NCBI GenBank assembly: GCA_036387475.1
Contig: DASVTR010000012.1
Coordinates: forward strand, 310,001-374,000
Direction: 5' to 3'
DNA length: 64,000 bases
Source of the DNA: DASVTR01 sp036387475
Lineage (GTDB): Bacteria; Acidobacteriota; Blastocatellia; Pyrinomonadales; Pyrinomonadaceae
Shown here: one piece after another, positions 51,058 through 59,912 of the stretch
How the letters are laid out: every line of letters begins with the position of its first letter
Numbering within the stretch: position 1 is the first letter of the stretch
Made by a program: the position numbers and the translations under genes
Notes under the pieces: model-generated
What the model saw: the letters and a program-made list of their open reading frames with translations, nothing else
Databases searched by the model: none
What the model was told of the DNA's origin: nothing

Positions 51058-52044
51058 CGATTCGTTCCATTGATAAAAGCCTTCGCCGCTCTTCTTGCCG
51101 AGCTTGCCTTCGCTGACCATGCGCCGCAGGATTTCGGGCGGACGAAAGCTTTCGGATTTGAGCGTCGAGTGCAGATACTCTGCGATGTGCAGGCGCACGT
51201 CAAGGCCGACTAAATCCGTCAGGCGCAGCGGCCCGACGGGGTGGTTATAGCCGAGTTCCATCGCCGTATCTATATCACGCGCGCTGGCGACATTCTGCTC
51301 CAGCATTCGCATCGCTTCAAGGCCGAGCACGACGCCCAAACGGCTCGAAGCAAAGCCCGGAACATCCTGCACTATGATCGGCTCCTTTTTCATCCTTCGT
51401 CCGACCTCGCGCACCGTTTCGATTACTTCCGCGCTCGTCTTCTGTCCGACGACGATTTCCAGCAAGCGCATGATGTGGACGGGGTTGAAGAAGTGCATGC
51501 CGATGACAATTTGTGGGTTGCGGGCAGCTTGAGCAATCTCCGTAATTGAGAGCGATGAAGTGTTCGTCGCAAAGATGAAAGGTTTTTGGGCTAAAGCTTC
51601 GACCTCAAGCAGGATGCCCCGCTTCATTTCCAGAACTTCCGGCGCGGCTTCGATAAAGAGGTCGGCTGCGGTCGTCTCCGAAAGATGTACAGTGCCGCGA
51701 ATGTGTTGCAGCGCGAGGTCGCGTTCCTCTTCCGTCAGCTTGCCGCGCTCAATGCCTTTGACCAGATTGCGGTCAATGGCCTTAACACCGCGCGCCAGAC
51801 TCTCTTTTTCTACGTCGCGGAGGATAACGCGGTAGCCAGCCTGTGCTGCGACCTGCGCAATGCCGTGTCCCATGGTGCCCGCGCCGAGCACGGCGATGGT
51901 TTCAAGAGCGCGCGCCGACGGTGTGCCTGAGATGCTCTCCGCTGCGTTCAAAAATATACCCCGGATATGGGCTTTCGGCGGTCTGCTTCTGCTTGGAGAC
52001 TGGGTTAACTCCTCGCTCTCAGGTTCGTCCACGACCGCAAACAA
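51052..52044 (-). CDS. 3-hydroxybutyryl-CoA dehydrogenase
   Basis: 330 residues. IAVLGAGTMGHGIAQVAAQAGYRV is the NAD-binding Rossmann motif; NTSSLSITEIA, HFFNPVHIMRLLEIV and the C-terminal HLAE-type domain (MELGYNHPVGPLRLTDLVGLDV) match the family. It oxidises (S)-3-hydroxyacyl-CoA. The N-terminal 45 residues before the Rossmann strand are unusual, so the real start may be an inner TTG. The final codons run into a repeat element. Confidence 0.92.
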   Translation of the reverse strand: MFAVVDEPESEELTQSPSRSRPPKAHIRGIFLNAAESISGTPSARALETIAVLGAGTMGHGIAQVAAQAGYRVILRDVEKESLARGVKAIDRNLVKGIERGKLTEEERDLALQHIRGTVHLSETTAADLFIEAAPEVLEMKRGILLEVEALAQKPFIFATNTSSLSITEIAQAARNPQIVIGMHFFNPVHIMRLLEIVVGQKTSAEVIETVREVGRRMKKEPIIVQDVPGFASSRLGVVLGLEAMRMLEQNVASARDIDTAMELGYNHPVGPLRLTDLVGLDVRLHIAEYLHSTLKSESFRPPEILRRMVSEGKLGKKSGEGFYQWNESQ

Positions 52045-52183
52045 GCCCCGACCAAGCCGAAGTCCTATTCGACTACTTTAGCGTCCACAGTTATACTATA
52101 GGCACAACCGAAATGGCTATAGAATGACCGCTCTTATTTTGAAAAATTCTTCTCGTAAACCAAAGGAGACCGATTAACATTAC

Positions 52184-53266
52184 ATGAGTAAAGAGACGCT
52201 GCACAGGGACGTTGTTATCATCGGCTCAGGCCCGGCTGGTCTGACCGCCGCGATTTACGCCGCCCGCGCTGACCTCAAGCCGCTCGTCGTCGAAGGGCCG
52301 CAGCCCGGCGGGCAATTGACCATCACGACCGACGTTGAAAACTATCCGGGCTTTGCCAAAGGTATACAGGGGCCGGAATTGATGGACGAGTTCAGAGAGC
52401 AGGCGCGGCGCTTCGGCACGGAGTTTCTGGTCACATGGATTAACACGGCTGATTTGAGCAAACGACCCTTCACGCTCGAAACCGAAGACCAGATTATCAA
52501 GGCTGAAACATTGATTATCGCTTCGGGCGCTTCGGCCAAGTGGCTCGGCATACCGGGTGAAGCGCCCGCGCCGCATGGCCTCGGCGGCTACGGTGTCTCG
52601 GCCTGTGCTACCTGCGACGGCTTTTTCTTCAAGGGCAAGCCCATAGTCGTCGTCGGCGGCGGCGACACGGCGATGGAAGAAGCGACCTTCCTGACGCGCT
52701 ACGCTTCGCGTGTGACGGTCGTTCACCGCCGCGATACTCTGCGCGCCTCAAAGATTATGCAGGACAAGGCGTTCAAGAACGACAAGATTGATTTCATCTG
52801 GGATACGGCGGTCGAAGAAATCCTGGGAACGCCGGAGACGGGCGTGACCGGCGTGCGCCTCAAGAATCTCAAGACGAATGAAGAAAGCGTTTTTCCGTGC
52901 GAGGGCGTCTTCATAGCCATCGGCCACAAGCCAAACACAGACCTCTTCAAAGGACAGTTGGAGATGGACGACGTGGGCTATTTGAAGACTTCCGGGCGTT
53001 CTATGGCAACGAACATTCCGGGCGTCTTCGCCTGCGGTGATGCGCAGGACTCCTTCTATCGTCAGGCCGTCACCGCCGCCGGTACGGGTTGCATGGCCGC
53101 CATTGACGCAGAGCGCTATCTGGACAATCTGCCCGTCCCCACACCGACCGGCGAAGAAGTGACAATTGAAGGCGAACACGTCACCGCCGACCATCGAAAG
53201 ATTATCATGCCGGACGGCGAAGTCATCTCCAACATACCGGAAGAGGTCGCGGCGCAGGGAGACTGA
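52184..53266 (+). CDS. trxB: Thioredoxin reductase
   Basis: 360 residues. FAD motif GSGPAG (14-19), redox-active CATC (C141, C144), NADPH motif GGGDTAMEEA (158-167) and the C-terminal FAD motif GVFACGDAQD. It reduces thioredoxin with NADPH. About 45 extra residues at the C-terminus (acidic, with TIEGEHVTADHRKI) go beyond the E. coli-type enzyme. Divergent from the acyl-CoA dehydrogenase gene. Confidence 0.96.
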   Translation: MSKETLHRDVVIIGSGPAGLTAAIYAARADLKPLVVEGPQPGGQLTITTDVENYPGFAKGIQGPELMDEFREQARRFGTEFLVTWINTADLSKRPFTLETEDQIIKAETLIIASGASAKWLGIPGEAPAPHGLGGYGVSACATCDGFFFKGKPIVVVGGGDTAMEEATFLTRYASRVTVVHRRDTLRASKIMQDKAFKNDKIDFIWDTAVEEILGTPETGVTGVRLKNLKTNEESVFPCEGVFIAIGHKPNTDLFKGQLEMDDVGYLKTSGRSMATNIPGVFACGDAQDSFYRQAVTAAGTGCMAAIDAERYLDNLPVPTPTGEEVTIEGEHVTADHRKIIMPDGEVISNIPEEVAAQGD

Positions 53267-53293
53267 AAACTATTGACGTGAGCGTAAAAGAAG

Positions 53294-53512
53294 ATGTCAC
53301 AGAAAAACCTTAAGGAAGATGAAGCATCAGCGAACGGTGTTGATGCTGCACGCGTAACACTATTGGAACTCGCCAGGCAACAGGGCGTCAGGCCAGTGAC
53401 CGACGTCACTCTGCTACGCGGTGATTTCTGGCCGAAAAGCGAAAGCATTGATGATCTAATACATACGGTGCGAGCATGGCGAGATGAATCGGAAGCGCGG
53501 AGGAATGACTGA
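53294..53512 (+). CDS. Antitoxin-like small protein
   Basis: 72 residues, charged; the C-terminal half (DFWPKSESIDDLIHTVRAWRDESEARRND) is the type of segment that wraps PIN toxins. It ends directly before the toxin start. The N-terminal DNA-binding fold is not evident. Confidence 0.65.
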   Translation: MSQKNLKEDEASANGVDAARVTLLELARQQGVRPVTDVTLLRGDFWPKSESIDDLIHTVRAWRDESEARRND

Positions 53513-53914
53513 GTGCTCGCAGTCATTGATACTGACGTAGTATCGTTTATCTTTAAGGGTGATACGCGCGCAGCCCTCTACCAGCCTCACCTTACCGGAC
53601 AAGTGCTTGTTATCTCTCCAATGACATGCGCGGAGCTTGAGCAATGGGCTTTAGAACGGAACTGGGGAGCGCGTCGAAGAGAATCCATGCGCGCTTACTT
53701 GCGGCAATATATTCTCGCACCTTTTGATGAGGTGATCTGCTTGCGGTGGGCAGAGGCAAGATATAGCGCGCGTAGAAATGGTCGGCCAATCGGAACGGCT
53801 GACGCATGGGTAGCAGCGGCAGCGTTGCTCTATGCCGCTCCACTCGTGACACACAACCGCGCTCATTATGCTGGCATAGACGGGTTAACGATTATTTCCG
53901 AAAGCTTGCCATAA
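53513..53914 (+). CDS. VapC-like PIN-domain toxin
   Basis: 133 residues. PIN acidic residues: D7 (VIDTDVVSF), E41 (CAELEQ), D97-like (GTADAWVAAAAL) and D/N near ATHNRAHY. It is expected to be a ribonuclease blocked by the upstream partner. GTG start adjoins the upstream TGA. Toxin-antitoxin pair inserted between trxB and the HxlR gene. Confidence 0.82.
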   Translation: MLAVIDTDVVSFIFKGDTRAALYQPHLTGQVLVISPMTCAELEQWALERNWGARRRESMRAYLRQYILAPFDEVICLRWAEARYSARRNGRPIGTADAWVAAAALLYAAPLVTHNRAHYAGIDGLTIISESLP

Positions 53915-53943
53915 AGCCATGCTGTTGCGTGCAGCATAGTTAA

Positions 53944-54390
53944 TTACAACAATACAATCGAATCGTCGCGTTCGCGGCGCGAGCGCGCAGGCGCATGATG
54001 GGAGGCTTGCTCTTCGTCGTTGTGCGGGCAGGCGGCGCAGTAGGAGCCAATGCGCTCTTTTCTATCAGCGCAGGTGTTACAGTCGAGCGTCTCGCCGAGT
54101 TTTCTGAGGGCATCGAGAAGAGGCAGAAGCAACCGCCCGCGTTCGGTCAAGACGTATTCGACGTGCGGCGGGCTGCCGCCGAAGTCGCGGCGCTCGATCA
54201 GGGCATCCCGCTCCATGTCGCGGAGGCGTCCGACCAGCGTGCGGCTGCTGATCGGATGCAGGGCCGACAGCAATTCGGTCGTTCGCTTTGGCCCGTCAAT
54301 CAGGTCGCGCGCGACCAGCATCGTCCACTTATCGCCGACTATCTGTAGCGCGCCCGTCACAGGGCAGCCGTCGCCTTCACGTCGTCGCAC
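53944..54390 (-). CDS. HxlR-family winged-helix regulator with Cys cluster
   Basis: 148 residues. CPVTGALQIVGDKWTMLVARDLIDGPKRTTELLSALHPISSRTLVGRLRDMERDALIERRD is the HxlR winged helix. The C-terminal part adds CNTCADRKERIGSYCAACPH, a CxxC-x10-CxxC motif not usual in the family; it could bind Zn or an Fe-S cluster and sense redox state. It lies near thioredoxin reductase but on the other strand. Confidence 0.85.
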   Translation of the reverse strand: MRRREGDGCPVTGALQIVGDKWTMLVARDLIDGPKRTTELLSALHPISSRTLVGRLRDMERDALIERRDFGGSPPHVEYVLTERGRLLLPLLDALRKLGETLDCNTCADRKERIGSYCAACPHNDEEQASHHAPARSRRERDDSIVLL

Positions 54391-54409
54391 GCTCGCCTCC
54401 TCTCTTGTT

Positions 54410-54489
54410 CAGGAGTCCGGAGTCAAAAAGTCTTGAGTCCGTGTGAGAAATCTCGACTCCAGATTCCTGACTTCAGACTCTCGGACTTT
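54410..54489. repeat. Heptad-type intergenic inverted repeat I
   Basis: Arms at 54410-54440 and 54453-54489 with units such as AGGAGTC, CGGAGTC, TTGAGTC. It lies upstream of the HxlR gene start and before the histidine kinase gene. Confidence 0.75.
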
Positions 54490-54707
54490 GCGATTGCCAA
54501 GCTTAACACAAAGACTGACTGTTGCGGCTATCAGGGAAACTATTTTAAGATGCTCTGCGGCAAAGAGGTGATGAGCCTCAAAAGAGCCTCTTGCACCCAA
54601 CAGTCTTTCGTCTTCATAGCGGGGTAGTTCCTTGCCTGTCCCTGCTCTTTGCGCTCCAAGCCGAGAGTGTCTCCGACGAGGTGGCCGAGACGGAAACAGG
54701 TTCACAG

Positions 54708-57053
54708 ATGAATGAGCAGGGCGCACGTCAGAATTGGGCGACGCGCGAGACGCAACAGCTATCGCGCGTCGCGGCTCTCGCACGCGAGTTGAATGGGGCG
54801 CAGACGCCCGAAGCGGCCATTGCCAGCGTTCTGCGTGAATTGGCAGAACTAATCCCGACCGAGATGCTCTGCTTCACCTCCGGCGCCGGAGACGACCGGC
54901 AAGTTCTGCGCGCACGCATCAAGCAGAGGGGTCAAGTTGAAAACATCAACGACGGCGAGCTATTGCGCGTCCGTCATACGATGCTGGCTCGCGCTCTTGA
55001 GGCGGGTGCGACCATTTACTTTAACGATGTCTCAAACGAACTCATCAGCGGCGCTCTCGTCATGCCGCTCGTTTGCGCGGCAGCCGCGTCCGTCCTCTGC
55101 GCACCGTTAGCAATGGGCGCGGGCGCAAGCGGTCTGCTCATCGCCAGTACGACCCACCCCGCTGCATACACGGAGACGGACGCCGATACTGCCAGCGCTG
55201 TTGCAGAACTTCTCTCGGCAACGCTCAGGCGTCTTGAACTCGCAGAACGCATGACGGGCGCAGACGAACGCGAGCAAGCGCGACTGCGCGAGACGGCGCT
55301 CGTTGACCGTCTCTACTCGACCACCGGCGCATCCTTCGACCTCGACCGCATTATTCAACAGGTAATTGACGTGGTGGCGCGCGCCCTGCCCGCCAGTTTC
55401 GTGACACTGCGAATGGCGACCGATGGACGCCCCGAAACCATCTTGCGAGCATGGACGCCGGGCGACGACCGGCCTCCGCTGGAATTAAACGTGCCGCCCT
55501 CGAAGGCTGAGCAGACAGTCTTTGCGGAGCAGTCGCCGATGTTCATTGAAGACGCAAGGGCCGGACGCGCCGTAGAGCAGGAGCTTCGCCCGCTGGTCGA
55601 ACGCCTTGGCGCTTTTTCTATTTACCTGTCGCCGATTATTTACGGCGGACGTGTGCTCGCCATGATTGGCTTGGTCGAATCGGATGCGCCTCGCCGCTGG
55701 ATGCCTGCCGAGCAGCAGCTTCTCTCGCGCGTTGCGGAAACGGTCGCGCCGCTGATTCTCAACGCGCAACTTCACGCGCGTCTGCGTTCCTACATCGAAG
55801 ACTTGCTGACGCTGCTCCGTCTGGCGAGCGACGTGACGAGCCATGTTGACCTTGAGCGTCTCCTGCGCGCCGTGCTCGATTCATGGTCGAAGATTTCCGA
55901 GACCGGCGCTGCCGCTATCCTGCGCTGGGATGAGGAAGCGAAGTTGCTTAGGCTGGCGGCCTCAAAATATCTGCCGACCGGACTTCTCGAACGCTACACA
56001 CAGGGCGTTGGGCCATCTGATCCTGTCTGCGGGCTGGCGGCGACCGAGCGCGTTGCAGTCGTAGCGGATTTGGCCGGTGAGGCGCGCTTTGCCGGACTCT
56101 ACGCCGCCGTGCGCTGGTCTGGGCTGCGCGGCGTGTGGGCCACGCCCATCATCGGCACGGCACGGCAACTGCTCGGAGTGGTCGTCACCTTTTCGCGCGT
56201 TCCGGCAGAGACGAGCGCAGACGAGCAGCGGCTCGCAGACCTCTTCACGCGCCCCATCGCCATCGCCTTTCAGTGTCTCGCTGCGAGCCAGCAGAGGCAT
56301 TCTCAAACAAGGCACATCACGGAACTGGAAGACAATTTGCGCCAGTCCGAGCGACATAAGACAGAGTTTATGTCCATCATCTCGCACGAACTGCGTACGC
56401 CCTTGAACGCTATCATCGGTTATGCGCAAATGTTAATCGAAGGCTTTTCGGGCGAGTTGAACGAGCAACAGCGCGCGGACGTGCAAACCATTGCCGACTC
56501 TGCGGAGCAGCTTTTACGAATGGTCGAAGAGACGCTTGACCTCGCGCGCATTGACGCGCAGCGCTTCCCCGTCTACATGGACAGCGTCGCTTTCGACGAA
56601 GTGATTCGCCGCGCCGTCGCAGATGTCCGCTCGACTGCCGAGATGAAGGGGCTGACAATTAAAATTGAGGTTGCGGAGGACGCTCCCGTCGTGCGTACAG
56701 ACCCGGAGCGAGTGCGGCAAATTCTCATCAACCTGCTCTCCAATGCCGTCAAATTTACGGAAGCAGGCTTTATACAGATTAGCGTCGAGCGCGTCGAGGG
56801 AGGCAGCGTGCAGGTCAGCGTGGCCGATACAGGCATCGGCTTTGATGTCGCATCCTTCCCACACATCTTCGACGAGTTTCGACAGGCAGACGCTTCGACG
56901 ACGCGCACACACGGAGGTTCAGGTCTGGGCCTTGCCATCTCTAAGCGGCTCGTCGGGCGGCTCGGCGGTCAAATCGGCGTTACGTCCACCCCCGGCGAAG
57001 GCTCTACCTTCTGGTTTCGCCTGCCGCCGGAAATCCCCGGAGCAGATGTTTGA
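54708..57053 (+). CDS. GAF-domain sensor histidine kinase
   Basis: 781 residues from this start; an upstream in-frame TTG (54591) would add 39 residues. Three GAF-like modules lie in residues about 25-180, 205-365 and 375-540, then the kinase core: HELRTP (about residue 560, phosphorylated His), NLLSNAVKFTE (N-box), VADTGIGF (G1) and GGSGLGLAIS (G2). No membrane segments, so it is a cytoplasmic sensor. It is followed after a repeat by a response regulator-diguanylate cyclase, its likely partner. Confidence 0.9.
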   Translation: MNEQGARQNWATRETQQLSRVAALARELNGAQTPEAAIASVLRELAELIPTEMLCFTSGAGDDRQVLRARIKQRGQVENINDGELLRVRHTMLARALEAGATIYFNDVSNELISGALVMPLVCAAAASVLCAPLAMGAGASGLLIASTTHPAAYTETDADTASAVAELLSATLRRLELAERMTGADEREQARLRETALVDRLYSTTGASFDLDRIIQQVIDVVARALPASFVTLRMATDGRPETILRAWTPGDDRPPLELNVPPSKAEQTVFAEQSPMFIEDARAGRAVEQELRPLVERLGAFSIYLSPIIYGGRVLAMIGLVESDAPRRWMPAEQQLLSRVAETVAPLILNAQLHARLRSYIEDLLTLLRLASDVTSHVDLERLLRAVLDSWSKISETGAAAILRWDEEAKLLRLAASKYLPTGLLERYTQGVGPSDPVCGLAATERVAVVADLAGEARFAGLYAAVRWSGLRGVWATPIIGTARQLLGVVVTFSRVPAETSADEQRLADLFTRPIAIAFQCLAASQQRHSQTRHITELEDNLRQSERHKTEFMSIISHELRTPLNAIIGYAQMLIEGFSGELNEQQRADVQTIADSAEQLLRMVEETLDLARIDAQRFPVYMDSVAFDEVIRRAVADVRSTAEMKGLTIKIEVAEDAPVVRTDPERVRQILINLLSNAVKFTEAGFIQISVERVEGGSVQVSVADTGIGFDVASFPHIFDEFRQADASTTRTHGGSGLGLAISKRLVGRLGGQIGVTSTPGEGSTFWFRLPPEIPGADV

Positions 57054-57130
57054 AACGATGAACGCGGAACGCGGAACGATGAATGAAAGACAAGCTGCTT
57101 TACAGTTCCTCGTTCCGCGTTCATCGTTCA
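57051..57130. repeat. Heptad-type intergenic inverted repeat J
   Basis: Arms at 57051-57085 and 57107-57130 built of GAACGCG/GAACGAT units. The stop codon of the histidine kinase lies in the left arm. The loop and adjoining part are nearly the same as the reverse complement of the repeat at 1791-1865. Confidence 0.85.
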
Positions 57131-57142
57131 TACTTTTAATGT

Positions 57143-58111
57143 ATGTTCGATCAAGCTAAAGAGAAACCGCCTGTCATTCTCGTGGCCGACGATGAGCCGA
57201 TTAATCGTTCGTTGATTAAGCGCCGTCTTGAGCGTGAGGGTTATCGTGTCTTCACCGCCGAGAACGGTCGAGAGGCGGTCGAGATAACCAGAGAGACGCT
57301 GCCAGACCTTGTGATTCTAGATGTGATGATGCCGGAGATGGACGGCCTTGAAGCCTGCCGTCTGATTAAGGAAGACGAGACGACGCATGACCTGCCCGTC
57401 ATCTTTCTTTCAGCGCGCGACGAGACGGAGATGAAGGTTAGCGGCCTGACGCTCGGCGCAAACGATTACATCAGCAAGCCCTTCAAGGCAGAGGAACTGC
57501 TGGCGCGCGTCTCGGTCGCTATTCGCTTGAAGCGCGAGCGCGATCAACTGCGCGCGAGCGCCGAAGAAGCCAGAGCGAGCGCCGAGATAGCGCACGAGCA
57601 GGCTATGACAGATGCCTTAACGGGATTGCTCAACCGCTATGGCCTGCAGCGTGCGCTCCAACGCGAGCAATCGGAAGCGCGCCGCTATCATCGCCCGCTC
57701 TCGTGTCTGCTCATTGACCTGGACAATTTCAAGACCATCAACGACACCTACGGCCACGCCGCAGGCGACATCGCGCTGCAACAGATCGCAGATATTTTGA
57801 CGAAAGCGGTGCGCGGCTCGGACATGGTCTTTCGTCACGGCGGCGAAGAGTTCCTTGTGCTGTTGCCGGAAACAAACTTGGAAGGCGCGGCGGCGCTCGC
57901 GGAAAAGATACGCCTCGCGGCTGAAGCGCAACTCTTCGGCAGCGGCCACATCTTTCCCCTGACCTTGAGCGCGGGCGTCGCCAGCCTCTCCGAACCTGAA
58001 TCCGGCCACGACATGATCGCGCGCGCAGACATGGCCCTCTACAACGCCAAGGCGCTTGGCCGCAATCGCGTCGAAAAGGCCGACAATTATCCGGCAAAGG
58101 AACGTCGTTAA
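57143..58111 (+). CDS. Response regulator-diguanylate cyclase (REC-GGDEF)
   Basis: 322 residues. REC domain (residues about 10-125) with DD pair (VADDEP), phospho-acceptor D in LVILDVMMPEMDG and ISKPF lysine; short coiled-coil linker; GGDEF domain with GGEEF active motif and the inhibitory RxxD site (RGSD) five residues before it. It makes c-di-GMP under phosphorylation control, probably by the histidine kinase just upstream. Confidence 0.95.
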   Translation: MFDQAKEKPPVILVADDEPINRSLIKRRLEREGYRVFTAENGREAVEITRETLPDLVILDVMMPEMDGLEACRLIKEDETTHDLPVIFLSARDETEMKVSGLTLGANDYISKPFKAEELLARVSVAIRLKRERDQLRASAEEARASAEIAHEQAMTDALTGLLNRYGLQRALQREQSEARRYHRPLSCLLIDLDNFKTINDTYGHAAGDIALQQIADILTKAVRGSDMVFRHGGEEFLVLLPETNLEGAAALAEKIRLAAEAQLFGSGHIFPLTLSAGVASLSEPESGHDMIARADMALYNAKALGRNRVEKADNYPAKERR

Positions 58112-58119
58112 TAAAAATC

Positions 58120-58617
58120 ATGAAGACTCTTACGCCCATCGCAGATTTCAGAATTGAACAGGCGAGCGCAGAACACGCGCCGCTCGTTCTCTCCTTCATC
58201 AAAGAATTGGCAGAGTATGAACGCCTCTCTCACGCAGTAGTGGCGACCGAAGACTTGCTTAGAGAGTCACTGTTCGGCGAGGATGCGGCGGCTGAAGTCG
58301 TTATCGGTTACTACAAGGATGCGCCCGTCAGCTTCGCCCTCTTCTTTCATAACTTCTCGACCTTTCTCGGTCGTCGCGGATTGTATCTGGAAGATTTGTA
58401 CGTCAAACCGGAAATGAGAGGCCGTGGCATAGGCCGCGCGATGCTCGTTCATCTGGCTCAACTGGCGAAGCAGCGCGGGTGTGGTCGCTTTGAATGGGCC
58501 GTGCTGGATTGGAATGAGCCTGCCATCAAGTTCTATAAAAACCTCGGCGCTCTGGCGCTTGACGAATGGACTACCTTTCGCCTGACGGGAGAGTCGCTTG
58601 ATCGTCTGGCAGACTGA
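58120..58617 (+). CDS. GNAT-family N-acetyltransferase
   Basis: 165 residues. LYLEDLYVKPEMRGRGIGRAMLVHLAQLAKQRGCGRFEWAVLDWNEPAIKFYKNLGA has the R-x-x-G-x-G acetyl-CoA loop and the FYKNLGA terminal helix of the diamine/polyamine-type GNATs. It starts 8 nt after the GGDEF gene and may be co-transcribed. Confidence 0.9.
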   Translation: MKTLTPIADFRIEQASAEHAPLVLSFIKELAEYERLSHAVVATEDLLRESLFGEDAAAEVVIGYYKDAPVSFALFFHNFSTFLGRRGLYLEDLYVKPEMRGRGIGRAMLVHLAQLAKQRGCGRFEWAVLDWNEPAIKFYKNLGALALDEWTTFRLTGESLDRLAD

Positions 58618-58936
58618 TGTGTCAATCTGTAGACAGTTGCGAAGCCCACTGTCCTCAACAGTAGACACCTGATTGTCCAAGGGCACAGGCCGTAACGACA
58701 ATTCCTTCTTTAAGTCTGAACAAAACGCCCGGCACGTCTCTCCAGGCATAGCTGGTATGGCTATTGCTTTAAATCCTTCAGCATTGAGTTTACCCTCGCA
58801 GCCGAAAGCCTTCGCTTAAACGCGCACGGAGGCGCAAGCATCCGTCGCTTTTTGAAATTCAAAAGTCTCCGATAGATTCGGTGAAACAGTGAAAGCTTAA
58901 CCTCATTTTACTACCTCAACGAAAGGACTTGCCGCC
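58618..58936. other. Non-coding gap
   Basis: About 320 nt; no convincing gene. A small palindrome (CTTTTTGAAATTCAAAAG) at about 58849-58866 lies upstream of the Tat-exported gene, whose promoter is presumably here. Confidence 0.4.
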
Positions 58937-59863
58937 ATGAGAGAGACCAGAGAGACAATAGAGACAATCAAGTGCAACCTTGAGCGTAGAAGCTTCCTGA
59001 GAGAAATTTGTGCTGCCGCCGCAGCCGCTGGCATCTTCGGCATCGGACTCAGGGCAGACGCCTTAACGAGTTCTGTGCTTGCTGATGGCCCCGGCACTCA
59101 TAACATGCTGGTCATCGGAGAAAGGGCCGCTTACCTTTCTCATCTGCCAATGTTCAATAAGCTGAACCAGGCGAAGACGAGTTATCTCACGCTACATCGC
59201 TATCAGGTGTTGCTGGAAGCCACATTCAACGGCGGCAGCAAAGACCTGAGCAGCATCTACACGGAAGATCGTGTGAAAAATCAGGCCGTCAAAATGTATA
59301 CGCTGCAACCTGAAGAATTCGTTCTTCCGCGATTGATTAAGAGCGCTGCCGCTCGCTCGCCCCTCAGTTCGTTTAAGGGAACGGTCTTTCGTGGTCATCT
59401 CGAAAGAGGCGGGCAGCCAATCAATCAGCTTGAAGACATCACCGTCAATATCAAGAGGGTCATTCATTTCAGACAATTCGACCCCAAAGCGAAAAAGCCT
59501 TCGCTGCTTGAATACCTCCTCTTCGGCCAGCCCGAAGAGCTTTTCCTGACACACTTCATCAGCAAGCCGCCGGACTTTGACCAAACCCTGTCTGTGAAAA
59601 TCGCCGGTCATGATTTTACGGAAGCGGAATTGAGCCAGGGCGTGCGCGTCAACATCGCGGGCAGACCTGACACGGCACAGGAACGAATAAAAGAGGAACA
59701 AGAAGTAGAAGGCGAAGCGCTGCTCGGCGAGGCGCGCTCGCAGAAACCCTTGAAGCTGCAAATTACAGCCGGGAGAGAATTTTATTTTGAAGAGGGAGAA
59801 CTGCTCCTGCCGCCCACGTTTGATCCGACAGGCGAAGAAAAATCATCCGGCTTCGATTCGTAG
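58937..59863 (+). CDS. Tat-exported protein of unknown function
   Basis: 308 residues. ERRSFLREICAAAAAAGIFGIGL is a twin-arginine signal with the RRSFL core, implying export in folded form. The mature part contains beta-rich segments, YRQVLLEATF-like helix turns and DITVNIKRVIHFRQFDP, with an acidic C-terminus. No cofactor motif found. Family not recognised. Confidence 0.7.
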   Translation: MRETRETIETIKCNLERRSFLREICAAAAAAGIFGIGLRADALTSSVLADGPGTHNMLVIGERAAYLSHLPMFNKLNQAKTSYLTLHRYQVLLEATFNGGSKDLSSIYTEDRVKNQAVKMYTLQPEEFVLPRLIKSAAARSPLSSFKGTVFRGHLERGGQPINQLEDITVNIKRVIHFRQFDPKAKKPSLLEYLLFGQPEELFLTHFISKPPDFDQTLSVKIAGHDFTEAELSQGVRVNIAGRPDTAQERIKEEQEVEGEALLGEARSQKPLKLQITAGREFYFEEGELLLPPTFDPTGEEKSSGFDS

Positions 59864-59912
59864 CTGAACGAGCACAGCGCTCTTCATCAAGAATCAAAGG
59901 CGCGCTCTCGCT

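Noticed and set aside
53116..53526. Minus-strand frame across the trxB end and the antitoxin
   Set aside because: It spans two genes on the opposite strand and shows no domain; taken as chance.
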